Made by a program: the position numbers and the translations under genes. From Nitzschia sp. pyKryTriq1 (taxonomy: Eukaryota > Bacillariophyta > Bacillariophyceae > Bacillariales > Bacillariaceae), in assembly GCA_956465555.1 (NCBI GenBank), contig OY101120.1, positions 124,001 through 188,000 on the forward strand: a stretch of DNA of 64,000 nt. Reading direction: 5' to 3'. Below are positions 42,265-52,876 of this stretch, one piece after another. The notes beneath the pieces were generated by a model. That model was not told where the DNA came from, ran no database searches, and saw nothing but the letters and a program-made list of their open reading frames with translations. The stretch's first letter is position 1, and each line of letters begins with the position of its first letter.

Positions 42265-44171
42265 ATGATTGTCTCATCAACCATGAGAGTAGTAAACCCT
42301 TATCTGCAGCGCCCAAGGGGGCATCTGCCTCCATCGGTGCAGCAACAGAAGCAACCACAAGTAGTAGTTGCTAGTACTACCGGTACAACAATAACTAACA
42401 ACGACCGAATCATGGGTTGCCAATCTCAGAGACGAAATGGCTCTGTAAAGTCCTGCAAGAAGCGAGGGACACGACCAAAAGTGAAGTATACATACAAAGA
42501 TAGAACTATTGATGGTTCTGCTCCTGCTGTCTGTTTCGTTTGTGATGCCAAAAAACAAAATTTGCTGGCCGGTCGTGAGGTCAAACGTGTCCCAAAGCGA
42601 GCCCACCATAAAAGTTGTCAGCACAACAGAAAAACGAAAGGAATGTCAGAATATTCTGTCTTTGGATCTGGACCGTTCCAAGTACCAAGATCTCCGATGC
42701 ATCCCATGCGCTGCGAAGTGCTTGCGAGTCGCGAGGACAATTTGATCCAGGGGAGGTATGGACGGACATTTTCCCCTCAAACGAGGATTTCTGGAAGATA
42801 CTGTTTGGTTTCGGTATTGTTTGCAAGCTCGGGCTGTTCCATCTTCTCCACCGCATCGTCGACCAAATGGACCAGCATTCACGATTGTACCGCGAGTGCC
42901 TCTATGAGCTACGCATGGCGGTCTACTCGTATAACGAGCAAGACCATGGTGGCCTTGTCAAAGCACTCACCGAAGGGACTATGAACGGCGAGAAGTATTC
43001 TGCTGAAGCGATAAATGAGCTTCGGAAGTCGAAGAAGTGGAAGGAGCGATATAGTGAGTTTTTGCGCAAAATTATGCGCGACCCCGAACTTGCCGAGCAC
43101 TTACTTGGTCTATGGATTACAAAGTGGAAGGACGCCAAGGATGAAGTAGGTCGATCTCCCTTCACAAAAGGCACTGAGAAGGTCGCAAGGGAGCAACTTT
43201 CAAAAGTACGGTTTGTTGCTGATGCTGATCCTTCCAAGGCGAGATACTACTCTGAAATTCCCCCAGGCCCGAAAAGCAAGCATGGGCTCTCAAAGTGGCG
43301 CTCGTTAAAGCCCGAATCCGCACTGGAGAAGAGTCATGAATTCCAGGCCCACTACGGGAACACTGGCATGGGCCAACTCCTCTTTGATACTATCACGCTG
43401 GGAGGGACCTGCGAGTACAACGTGAAGATGCGACACAAATTCAAAAATGATGAGCGACGAAGAAAAGGTGTTGAAGAAAGTGATATTCCGATTGATTTCT
43501 GTGACGTACCTGAACATTTGGACCACAGTCTACTGGACCACATAAACGCCAAGGCTTCTGCCTTGAATCTTCCGCCAGTCTTCGCGAACGTCACGAAGCC
43601 CCCGTCCTCCAACAACGGAGAGGTCTTCCTAACAAAGTACCTAGAGGGACAACTACTAAGAAATGCCAAGGCAAGCCCCACAAGCCGAGACAAGTGCTGC
43701 CACTGCATCGAATGTGATGCTTTTTGGCATCGATCAACTAGTAGTACTCATCGCCAGCCAGCACCGAATGAAGATCCAACGCTGCCACCACTAATCCAGC
43801 CAGCACAAACACCGCCTCCAATTCCGAATCCACCGCGATTGCCAAATCCTCCAAACCCAGCGCCACCACTATTGCCAAATCCCCCACCGCCGCCTCCAGC
43901 TTCGTATCCCCCACCGCCGCCTCCAGCTTCGTATCCCCCACCGCCTCTAACACCTCATATGACGAATCCAGCACGGCCACCACCTCTGCCGGTCAACAGA
44001 AGGTGGTTCCATCGGCGTCGCCCAGATGATTGTTGTTTCCTCGTCGGCGATCGGCTTTATTGCAGATCGTACCAAACTTATCTCATCGACAAGTCTAGTG
44101 GGACGAAACGATGCGGCAAGCCACCACATGATGCAGCATGCCCAAGACGCCAACACATGCAAATTTATTGA
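42265..44171 (+). CDS. Cys/His-rich protein of the direct-repeat element, family unknown
   Basis: The plus strand is open across this region in two overlapping frames, which splicing could account for; I do not assign a final model. The N-terminal part (a likely start is the ATG at 42412, MGCQSQRRNG) is basic and has a zinc-like pattern: CFVC, about 20 residues, then RAHHKSCQHNR. The middle is helical and charged, with RMAVYSYNEQDHGG, FLRKIMRDPELAEHLLGLWI and GMGQLLFDTITLGGTCEYN. A KCCHCIECDAFWH cluster follows, then a long Pro-rich linker with repeated PPPASYPPPP, and a final Cys/His-rich tail (CCFLVGDRLYC, KRCGKPPHDAACPRRQH). Zinc clusters and a basic N-terminus suggest nucleic-acid binding. 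I recognise no catalytic triad, so calling it a transposase would go too far. Confidence 0.6.
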
Positions 44172-44263
44172 TACATAGTATAATACCTGTAGAACAGACG
44201 CAACAGTACAGTAGTGTTAGTGTCGACGAAGAGGAAAAAGAGCGAAAAGAAGTGATGTGTCGC

Positions 44264-44388
44264 ACCAGAATATTTCCTGGTACAGAATCGTCCGTAGACC
44301 GAGGCGTGGACAAAACTGTTTTCGCGGCGAAAACAGTTTTGTCTACGCCTCGGTCTACGGACGATTCTGTACCAGGAAATATTCTGGT
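44264..44388. repeat. 125-bp near-perfect palindrome (62-bp arms)
   Basis: The arms ACCAGAATATTTCCTGG... (from 44264) and ...CCAGGAAATATTCTGGT (to 44388) are inverted copies over 62 bp with one mismatch and a single-base centre inside TTTTCGCGGCGAAAA. It lies about 90 bp after the stop codon of the element's gene. No target duplication is visible at its edges. In RNA it would form one very long hairpin. Confidence 0.95.
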
Positions 44389-45055
44389 ACAGAATGCAAA
44401 AGAGACCGAAGGAGCGGTCTCCAACTACAGTACTTACCACTATTTTATTCTGTGACAAAATAAAGAAAATTGGTACGGTAGAGATGCAACTACTGGTACC
44501 GGAAGATGAGGGTACGATGTTGTTGTGTGTTCTTGAGTCGATAACAGAATGAGCGGACAAAAGTTTGTTTGAAAGAGAAAGATCGCCGACGCACAACAAT
44601 CATCGTGCGAAAGCGCCGATGACCAAAGATCTTGTACGTACTGTACCGCGGTACTGCACCGGTAGGAGCAGTGTACTGTACCCCTGGTATGATACGTACC
44701 GGTACAGTACCTGCTGTGTACACACCCGCTGCGTACCGACACTGTACACGTACTGCTGTAAGCGATTGGATAAAGCAAAGTCGAAGTCGAAGAAAATAAT
44801 ATGAAAAGAGACAACGTTATTGAGCGATTTAGCAATTGCCCATTGATTTCCAATATGTAATTCCCATGTCTTGCCCCTCTTGAGCTTTTACGATCACTTA
44901 GGTCATGTTCTCTTCCCCTCGTTCCTTGAAGTCCGACTTCCTGTTCTTCGGAGGGAATCCGGCTTTGGAATTCTCACAGGTCCCCCTTTTTCCTTTTTCT
45001 TTTCCCTTTCTTTTTTCCCCTCCTCTTGTGCCGTTTCCCCCCCCATTTTCGGCGG

Positions 45056-45268
45056 GAGGGATCTGGGTTAATCTGGCACAAATCTGAACCAATCATTACA
45101 TGTGTGTCTATAAGTACTGATGTCTTTACGTGTGTCTTTACAAAGTCTTTATCACTTAGAGACTCTGCATCAATGACTCCGCGCCATTTTTGACTCCGAA
45201 GCCCGGCTCCATGTTATTCTTTCTCACAAACCAAGGCTCCGACCCCCAAACCAATGCTTTCACATCTT
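45056..45268 (+). repeat. Right 213-bp direct repeat
   Basis: It is identical by eye to 41998-42210. It follows a 70-80 bp tract of nearly pure C and T (about 44980-45045). Confidence 0.95.
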
Positions 45269-46053
45269 GGCGCTCAGATACACCAAATGCCAATCCGATC
45301 GCCCGCGCGCCTGATCGATCGATGGTCTTTTGATGATTTGATACATCTGACTAAAAGGTTTGACATATTTGACTAAAAGAACAATTCTGGTTTTCGGGGG
45401 CCCTCGAAACTCGGACCCCTAAAAGTGTTCCACGCGCATCTGCGCGGTCTCCTAGTAGAGAGAGGGGAAAGAAGCGTAATTTTAACGTAGCTCGACACGT
45501 TGGACTAAATACTGACTCATCCGATTTCCATTTGGGACTGTTTCTGTACAAGTCCCTCCGCGGTATACATACAAGGTACAACACGTACCGGTATACGTAC
45601 CGGGTACAGACCGTTACCAAGTACAGTACATATGTACGGACAGCGCGAAGAATGAAGAATCATCATCATCACGCGGGGTCATTTCATATTTTCAGGGGCT
45701 TTTCTGGGCTCTCCTATTCTGGATTTTCGTTCTTTTCGGTGGACATTTTGGATGCTTTTCGGTCGTTTTCCGCGAAATGACTCCTCCGACGCAGAAAAGG
45801 GTCTTTTCGCTGGCATAGACATACCGCAGGGCATCAGGCATAATAGCGAAGATAGACGACGAAAAAATCCATGCAAGCAAGGGAGCCGAGCGGATATTGT
45901 CGTCACATACACCAATAATACGGTCACAGACCATCATAGCACTAACATCTGTAGTTGTCCTCCCCAACAACAACAACACTACTGCCAGTCCTATCCATTA
46001 TTATTATTATTATCATCATTATTATTATCATTAATATCATATAATATACTATC
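45269..46053. other. Upstream region of the calmodulin-like gene
   Basis: It has short frames only, some GTACCGGTATACGTACC palindromic sequence near 45583-45602, and an ATT-rich leader immediately before the start codon. No gene is recognised. Confidence 0.5.
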
Positions 46054-47123
46054 ATGTCTGGTAAATTTAGCGAAGAAGAGGTCAATGAAATGAAGGAACA
46101 GTTTACGCTGTTTGATATGATTGGAGAGGGTGAGTAATAATATGCAATACAATACAATACAATACTAATATGCAAAATGCCGCGGTATTAGTATAGTTCT
46201 TGCGCTGATATCTGAAAGACGACTTTGGGATGATGGTGGTGATGATGGTGATGGTGATGGTGATGGTGATTTGTATGGTGCTGGTGATGCTGGTGATGAT
46301 GATGATGATGATCCCATCACAAACAACAACAACAACAACGACTCATCATGCGTATATTCTTTATTTTGCATTTCTTCTTCTTCTTCTTCTTCTTCTTTTT
46401 CTTCAGGCACTATTCCTACCAAGGATATCGGTCTTGTCGTTCGATCAATGAATAAATGTCCTACCGAGGCGGAGCTGAAGGAAATTGTCAAAAAGGTACG
46501 TGTGAGGATGGAGGATCGAGGAGGAGGATCGAGGAGGAGGATCGAGGAGGGTGATGCTGGACATCATTCATTCCGCGACGGTCTCATGTATGTCTCGGGC
46601 GGCGGTGAGCGGATCCTCAAAGCTACAAAAACTCTGCACAAACACGCTGAGCGATGGCGGGTGATCGATGTCTATTATATTGCTCCCTCGCATATCCGAC
46701 GAAGCATCGATACTACTACTACTACTACTATACCATTCTTTTCGTTCTCTCACGAATTTCACAATGTGCCTTTTCTACAAACTACCACTACAAACTACTA
46801 CTACTACTATTACTACTATTATTGCTACTACTCCTCAGGTTGGAGCTGGCGATACTATCACTTTTCCAGAGTTTTTGGAGGTCATGGGACACAAAATGAA
46901 AATGGTCGATCCGGACAACGTCGTGAGCTGTCTCAAGGTGTTTGATAAGGAAGGAAATGGAAAGATTGCCGCTACCGAACTCAAACACATCCTGACACAA
47001 ATGGGTGAGACCTTGACGGAACGAGAGGTCAATGAAGTCATGGCAGACTTTGAGCCGGATAGCAAGGGAATGATCAAATACGAAAAGTTTGTCGCTGCCC
47101 TGTTGGAACAATACGTTGTATAA
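46054..47123 (+). CDS. Calmodulin-like EF-hand protein (or myosin-light-chain type)
   Basis: The model has three exons: 46054-46129, 46407-46495 and 46839-47123, with GT-AG introns of 277 and 343 bp. It encodes 149 residues, the length of calmodulin. It starts MSGKFSEEEVNEMKEQF. Of four EF-hand positions only the third is canonical (DKEGNGKIAATE). Hand 1 (DMIGEGTIPTKD) lacks several acidic ligands, hand 2 (GAGDTITFPEF) is decayed, and hand 4 (EPDSKGMIKYEK) is incomplete. This pattern is closer to essential myosin light chains or divergent calmodulin-like proteins than to true calmodulin. It probably binds an IQ-motif partner with little calcium control (inference). Confidence 0.86.
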
Positions 47124-47675
47124 AACATCAATGAATGAATCAATCAATGAATGAATCAATGAATGAATGAATCAATCAATGAATCAATAACTATAAACAC
47201 AACGAAACATTCAAATACATCATAACTAGAGTACTATATTGTACTACTGGTAGTACCGGTAAATACTACTGTAACTACGAGCTGCTACATCAAGGATCCA
47301 GCAGAATAGTATATACTTCAAAGAAATACTACGATACCTACTCTACTACTACTACTACTACTACTAAGCTAAAGCAGTATAGTAGTAGAAGAGTATGTAC
47401 GGTAGTGTGATAAAGATGCGGAACAGATCTTCTCGCTTTGGCTAATAGCGATCTCATGCTCACAAGTCTTTCGAAGTCACTACTAGCAAGTACGTACATA
47501 CAGTACGAGTAGTATCCAGCTATTCCTACTAGGAGTAGTAAAAGTCAATAAGTTACTGATTGAGGATCTACTATATTACTCTTCTTCTTCTCTCCTCTCT
47601 ACTACTAGTAGCTATGCTGCTGCCCCCATCATGCCATCATGATTTATGTGCGACGATAGTATACTCGCACAAAAC
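47124..47675. other. Spacer with ATGA/ATCA repeats
   Basis: The 3' flank of the calmodulin-like gene begins with AATGAATC-type tetranucleotide repeats (about 47126-47190) and later has a TAC trinucleotide run (47340-47366). No gene is seen. Confidence 0.6.
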
Positions 47676-48722
47676 CTACCGCGAGGACGCAGTGGTTGAT
47701 TTACTCATCACCGAGTGTTCCGAGAGTTCTTCTGTCGGTTCATCCCCCACTGTATTCTTGCCTTTACGACCACCAAATAAGGAAAACTTCCGAGGAATTC
47801 GAAGGGTAGAGCTGATGGATGGGTTGGACGAAGATGATCCACCGCCACTAGTAGCACCACCAGTCATTCGCTCCAGAGTCTGATGATACCGAGCAAAGTC
47901 GCGAACCAAACAGCCAGTGTCAACTTCTCCGCCACGGACTTCATTGGGCAGATATTCCTCAAAGTCAATGTGCATGTGGGAAAACAAATCGTCGTCTTTA
48001 ATCATGTGGACTTTCTTCCGGAACGTAGGGGACAACATGGGCTTCATGATTTGCCAGACCTTGTTGAACCATGAGGGGGGGTTCAGAATCAAGAACAGAT
48101 CCACCTTGGCAGGAAAGTACTGGCCTTGCAAGACCATCATGAACTTGCGACAGTATTCAGTGCTGAAGTTGGCCATCGTCCAGCTTTCCATGTTGGCAAT
48201 GAATGCGATTCCGGACGTGGCATCTTTCTGGATCATCTTATCCATTACAAACACGAGATTGTCAATCACTACGTCCACTGGCGTTTCCTTGGGAGAGTAT
48301 CTGGAAGGCCTCATGTAGAAAACATTGGCTCCTTCCTTAGTCTTGAGACCGGGACAGGGGAAAAGCGTTCGAGTTCGAAGCTGGCCGCCCATTTCGACAG
48401 CAGACAACTCGAAGTACCTTGGGTCTGTGTGCCGAAGAAGGTTCACCGATCGGCGCTTGTGGAAGTTGCAGAAGATAACGATGCGGAAAATCTGGGCGTT
48501 CGTGAAACCCTTCAGTTTCGCCTCCTTCTTATGGTTGGTTTCCCATTCAACCTTGATGTCGGCAAAGGCTCGAATTTCCTCCTCGGACAACCCGCGTTGT
48601 TCCGCTTCGATCTGTACCGAGCATTCTTGACGGACAGGGCCGAATCTCATCGGACCCTTACCCAGCTGAAGGTACATCTCCTTGTTGACTTGGTCATCGG
48701 ATTTCTTATTGCTCATAAACAT
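47676..48722 (-). CDS. CRAL-TRIO (Sec14-like) lipid-transfer domain protein, copy 1
   Basis: An intronless frame of 348 residues starts MFMSNKKSDDQVNKEMYLQL. The N-terminal helical part contains PMRFGPVRQECSVQIEAEQR. The CRAL-TRIO fold follows at about residues 115-275: TLFPCPGLKTKEGANVFYMR, IAFIANMESWTMANFSTEYC, KFMMVLQGQYFPAKVDLFLI and LNPPSWFNKVWQIMKPMLSP. The P-P-x-[WF]-F and K-P-x-L motifs are typical. Such proteins carry phosphatidylinositol, tocopherol or retinoid-type lipids between membranes; the ligand is not predictable here. There is no signal peptide. A close paralogue is at 49705-51009 on the same strand, so these are tandem duplicates. Confidence 0.85.
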   Translation of the reverse strand: MFMSNKKSDDQVNKEMYLQLGKGPMRFGPVRQECSVQIEAEQRGLSEEEIRAFADIKVEWETNHKKEAKLKGFTNAQIFRIVIFCNFHKRRSVNLLRHTDPRYFELSAVEMGGQLRTRTLFPCPGLKTKEGANVFYMRPSRYSPKETPVDVVIDNLVFVMDKMIQKDATSGIAFIANMESWTMANFSTEYCRKFMMVLQGQYFPAKVDLFLILNPPSWFNKVWQIMKPMLSPTFRKKVHMIKDDDLFSHMHIDFEEYLPNEVRGGEVDTGCLVRDFARYHQTLERMTGGATSGGGSSSSNPSISSTLRIPRKFSLFGGRKGKNTVGDEPTEELSEHSVMSKSTTASSR

Positions 48723-49704
48723 GGTTTACTATATTCTCTCTTATCGTTTCTGTGCGTGTTGTTGATTTTATATTTTATGAGCCGCGTGCGTGGAGAAAAG
48801 ACAAAGGACAAAGAAAGAAGATGAGCCGCAAAAACGGCAATGAAGAAGTTCCAAGAATCGTTTTCTTAGTGATCTTTTTGCTGCCTTCGCCTATGGCCTA
48901 AAATATAACGAAGCAAACTGCTCCCTGGTAGTCGTCATATATTATCCGGGGAGAAAATGGATGTTTCCCTTTCGTTGATATTCTTGAAGGGCTTATTAAA
49001 TATTCAATGATGGCGCAATAAAATTGGAGCAATGGCGAGACTTTCTATTCTTCCGGAATATCAATCTGTGTTCTTTGAGCGCGGTACTGCGTAGTTCCTT
49101 CGGAGAATATGAATGAATCTACCGGTAGTACTAGAAGGCTAGTTGTGCGAGTATTGATGAGAGCGAGGCAGGCGATGCATCATCGGCGGTGAGGTTTCGC
49201 CATACCGGTACCATATTCTACCACTAGCTAGAAACCGAATTTCACACGATCCTCGTTGTTACCGAGCACCTCCTCCAAGGAATAGATGAGGCAATTACGT
49301 ACTATCTTGTGCGCCTCCTTGTTGAGGCTATACCGGAGCGACGAGGAGAGGCCTATTACAAGTACTTGTTGATTTGTCACTACTATGATGCATGATAGCA
49401 GTACGGGACAATCGACGACTGGCGGAGAGGCGTGAAATGCTGGTGTTGCAGAGCTCCTACTCTCTAGTAGACTAGTAGTAGCTCTACTTATTACAGAGTA
49501 ATGGTGGAGAGCCTTAATTCAGTGACCAATGAAAGAACGAGCATAGTTGCTTGGTGGTTGACTACTACTACTACTACTACTACTATCGAGATGCATCAAA
49601 ATTTATTTGGCTATTAGTAGAAATCAAGTGCTGATAATATTTTTTAGAGTACGAACTCATAGTAGTACAGTACGAAGTAGACCTACTACTAACGAGAGAT
49701 TCCT
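48723..49704. other. Spacer between tandem CRAL-TRIO genes
   Basis: It contains the promoter of copy 1 and the 3' side of copy 2. There are scattered TAG/ACTAGT runs and a TAC run near 49561-49584. No gene is recognised. Confidence 0.6.
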
Positions 49705-51009
49705 CTAGCACCTGTCGTCCGTTTCCATGGAACAAGAAGACGAATCGACCGTGCTCGAGTGTCCCGAGAAATTGAGCGTCCTTCGACTTCTTTGGCGCCC
49801 TCCTGCTGCTGCTCCAGCACCTGCTTCTGCTGCTGCTGCATGTGCTCGTCCGCCGCCCCATTTCATCATTAACCGACGATTCTTGATGGATGATTTCTTT
49901 GATTGGGCAGCCGCCACCGGACCACCAGGAGCAGCAGCTGCAGCAGCTGTGACGACCACCTTCTTGTTGTTGTTGTGGAAGATGCCACTTAGTTGCTGTC
50001 GAAGAATATTCTTATTGCTGCTCGCCCTCGCCCTCGTCGCTCGTTCTAACGACTGGTGAAAGAGACAAAAGTCACGAACCAGGTGATCGGTTTCGACTTT
50101 TCCACCTCGTACATCATCTGGCAAATATTCTTCGTAATCCAAAGACATAAAGTACGGTAGTTCATCTTCTGTGATCATGTGCACCTTCTTGGCAAAGCTT
50201 GCCGACAGCATTGGCCGCATAATACGCCAAACCTTGTGGAACCAGGACGGTGGATTCAAAATCAAGAACATACTGACTTTTGCAGGGAATTTTTGACCTT
50301 GAAGGACCATCATGAACTTGCGGCAGTACTCGGTACTAAAGTTGGCCATGGTCCAGCCTTCCATGTTGGCAATGAACGCAAGACGAGCGTCGTTCTTGTT
50401 TTTGCCGCTCGTGTTGCTGGTCTCTCCTCCTGTTCTTCTTGTGTCCTCATCCTCGTGGCCCTCTTTTTGAAGGACCAATTTATCCATGACGTAGATGAGA
50501 TTGTCAATTACGAGAGAGACTTTTGTTTCCTTGGGGAAGTATCTGGACGGTCTCATGTAGAAGACGTCTGCACCTTCGCTCGTCTTGAGACCGGGGCAAG
50601 GAAATAGAGTTCGGCTTTGAAGCTGCTCGCCCAGACCCAGCATTTCATCGATCGCGGAGAGCTCAAAGAATCGTCGCCTTGTCTTTCTCATGAGATTGAT
50701 AGAACGAGAAACGTCAAAGTTGCAAAATATGGCAATGCGAAGCAATTGCTCGTTGGTAAAATCTCTGCTCTTGGCTTCTTTTCGGTATTTGGTTTCCCAC
50801 TCGGCCTTGATGCCGGCAAAGTTGAGGATGTCTTGCTTCGATAATCCTCGGCGTTCGGCTTGTATCTGCACGGAACATTCTTGCCGTACGGGTCCGAATC
50901 TCATGGGTCCTTCACCCAAGAAAAGGGATAGCTCCTCGTTGAGCTGGTAATCGGATTTCTTCTTGTTCTTTTTGGTATGGTTGTTGTGATAGTTGCTGTT
51001 GATGAACAT
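49705..51009 (-). CDS. CRAL-TRIO (Sec14-like) lipid-transfer domain protein, copy 2
   Basis: An intronless frame of 434 residues starts MFINSNYHNNHTKKNKKKSD. It shares with copy 1 the segments GPMRFGPVRQECSVQI, FFELSAIDE, TLFPCPGLKTSEGADVFYMR, MEGWTMANFSTEYCRKFMMV and LNPPSWFHKVWRIMRPMLSA. It differs by an insertion of about 25 charged residues (near QKEGHEDEDTRRTGGE) before the lipid-binding core and by an Ala-rich C-terminal tail with basic patches (RQRSRRTLNFSG). The different tails suggest different localisation or partners; ligand unknown. Confidence 0.85.
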   Translation of the reverse strand: MFINSNYHNNHTKKNKKKSDYQLNEELSLFLGEGPMRFGPVRQECSVQIQAERRGLSKQDILNFAGIKAEWETKYRKEAKSRDFTNEQLLRIAIFCNFDVSRSINLMRKTRRRFFELSAIDEMLGLGEQLQSRTLFPCPGLKTSEGADVFYMRPSRYFPKETKVSLVIDNLIYVMDKLVLQKEGHEDEDTRRTGGETSNTSGKNKNDARLAFIANMEGWTMANFSTEYCRKFMMVLQGQKFPAKVSMFLILNPPSWFHKVWRIMRPMLSASFAKKVHMITEDELPYFMSLDYEEYLPDDVRGGKVETDHLVRDFCLFHQSLERATRARASSNKNILRQQLSGIFHNNNKKVVVTAAAAAAPGGPVAAAQSKKSSIKNRRLMMKWGGGRAHAAAAEAGAGAAAGGRQRSRRTLNFSGHSSTVDSSSCSMETDDRC

Positions 51010-51752
51010 GATGTCAGTGGTGATGGGGAGGGCGAGGATGTGAATGCTTGTTAAGAATTTGTTGCCGCTTTGTCTTCTTGCTTTCGATGGAGGGGGCAGC
51101 GGAGATGCAATAGTAATGAATTTATGAAAGATGTTGTGTCAAGCCAAAGGAAGTAGTCTAGTGGCGGATTTAGTGATGCTCAGAATGATAAAAATGAATG
51201 ACGGTCCCGGTAGAACATTATTTGCTTGTGAAGCTACACACAGTAGCTGGCTGAGATGTCAAAAGGTCTCATTCTTTTTTGAGCAAGTAGTTTCTGACGG
51301 GTTCTAAAGGGGCTTATTTCGTCAGCTGTCATTTTGGAGGTGAAGCTATTTAAAGGAAAGTCCCGAAGAAATGACAGTCCATTAAACGTAATCAGGTCAT
51401 GCCCCTTCAAGACTAAACATTTAAACTAAATTTTGCCGGCAGGAAGTTTGTGTATTTGTCTTTAGGGCATACATCCCTGGTTTGTTTAGAGGTTTGCTCC
51501 GCCCTTTTTGCACCTGGCTTAATTGAAGAACGATAAAAGTATAGGAAATACTCGTAGATTGTACTCGTAGTCTTCGAACCGCCACCAACTAAAAAAAAAG
51601 AAAGGATTGTATTATGATGTATGCACGAACTACGCAAATGGCCCTCCTTCCCGCGCAATGATGGCATCGCAGGACGTGGTTCTCTGACGTGACTGACGCA
51701 GGGGAGAGCGTGACTCATCTTCTGCGTCCTACAGTATCCGACGCACGAGGCA
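51010..51752. other. Spacer upstream of CRAL-TRIO copy 2
   Basis: This is the promoter side of the CRAL-TRIO gene and the left flank of the inverted-repeat element. No gene or clear signal is seen. Confidence 0.5.
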
Positions 51753-51790
51753 CGCACGACAAAATGAATGTGCGCGAAAACCCCCCCATT
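51753..51790 (+). repeat. Left terminal inverted repeat
   Basis: This 38-bp sequence ends in AAAACCCCCCCATT and is a perfect reverse complement of 52975-53012. Confidence 0.92.
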
Positions 51791-52061
51791 CTCGCCCTTT
51801 TTTGGCCCGCATTCGCGCACTTGCGCAAATGCCCTCCCATTCTCTCACTTCATTCTCGCACTTTTTAATATTCATTCGCGCCCCTCTTCAGACGGCGTTT
51901 CTTTTTTACGCGTACCGCATAATATACTACACCGCTTCGATATCTTATTATCAGTAACGCAACATTTACCGTTACAATTTATATGCGATCGGCTCATTTT
52001 ATACATCAAACGGACACTTCATATATCCACCGCACTGCGCTATATAATAACGACGAGACCC

Positions 52062-52215
52062 ACGACGCGACTTCGTACCCAACAAGAAACCGTTCGATTA
52101 TATACCGCATCAACCGTTACCGAAACCGCGCCAATAACGATGACCGACGACGCGACTTCGTATCCAACAATAAACCGTTTGATCATATACCGCATCACCC
52201 GTTGCCGAAACCGCT
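52062..52215. repeat. Two-unit 85-bp tandem repeat
   Basis: ACGACGCGACTTCGTA recurs at 52062 and 52147, followed in both by AAACCGTT, ATATACCGCATCA and CCGAAACCGC. The second unit is slightly truncated. Confidence 0.8.
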
Positions 52216-52279
52216 CTGGTCCCAGCGGTTCTTAACCTCTCATTTTCTTCTTCGAGAATAAGTTTTGATCATCATGTCA

Positions 52280-52582
52280 CTCCTCATGTACGTCACCTCC
52301 ACCGATCTTGCGCCCATTGACTCCGTCTTCTCGCTACTCTGCCGCCCCGGCTGTCACTGCGACCAAGACTACCCCGTCGATCATTCTGAACACATCATTC
52401 AGAAAATCGACTTTTATTTTGCTACTCTTTCCTCCCATCTTGTTGCCCAACGTGCGGTCAACGACGAAGACGGTCGCCTTATACAGTGTCTCCAAGATAT
52501 TCCCGACTGGGAATTCAAAAAGAAGAAGATAATTCCCCTCATCCTCAAGAGAAGCCTCCAACAGAGTCCTGTATTGCTCTAA
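52280..52582 (+). CDS. Weak ORF inside the inverted-repeat element
   Basis: A frame with ATG at 52265 and a second at 52274 (MSLLMYVTSTDLAPIDSVF) runs about 100 codons to 52582. The opposite strand also has a 117-codon frame (52334-52687, MSDPPSSPVWDRDSLLELNN) with protein-like composition. They overlap, so at most one is likely to be translated. Neither is recognised. The minus frame has more typical residue use, with ESISFENFDLEQYRTLLEAS. Given start and end are approximate. Confidence 0.25.
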   Translation, partial: LLMYVTSTDLAPIDSVFSLLCRPGCHCDQDYPVDHSEHIIQKIDFYFATLSSHLVAQRAVNDEDGRLIQCLQDIPDWEFKKKKIIPLILKRSLQQSPVLL

Positions 52583-52876
52583 ATCAAAATTTTCGAAGCT
52601 AATCGACTCCCTACGGATGTTGGTGGGGTTGTTCAACTCTAAGAGTGAATCTCTGTCCCATACAGGGGAAGAGGGAGGGTCCGACATGGTGGATGCAAGT
52701 TCGGCCGAAATTTTTGAGACAAAGGCAGAATTTTTGGTGAAGTGTATCTCGACAAATAACTGACATGGGACATTTGATGCCAGTACGATATCTACGTAAA
52801 ATTGGATGCTCTTTCACGTGGTTACACTTGGAGGAGGCAGAAACTTGTTTTAAGGGGAGATAAGAAGCGCTAAAGG

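Larger units (their letters stand above)
41998..45268 (+). mobile_element. Unassigned 3.27-kb element bounded by 213-bp direct repeats
   Basis: Two copies of a 213-bp sequence, identical by eye, flank 2.8 kb of unique DNA in the same orientation. The interior carries a Cys/His-rich gene on the plus strand, a 125-bp near-perfect palindrome after it, and a polypyrimidine tract just before the right repeat. Identical ends suggest recent arrival or recent duplication. The repeats do not start TG and end CA, I see no target-site duplication, and no reverse transcriptase, integrase or DDE transposase is recognisable, so I do not assign a class. A tandem-duplication footprint of ordinary DNA is the main alternative. 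The element looks essentially whole. Confidence 0.6.

Noticed and set aside
41998-45268. Assigning the direct-repeat element to LTR retroelements
   Set aside because: No polymerase or integrase motif, no TG/CA ends and no primer-binding site were seen, so the class is left open.
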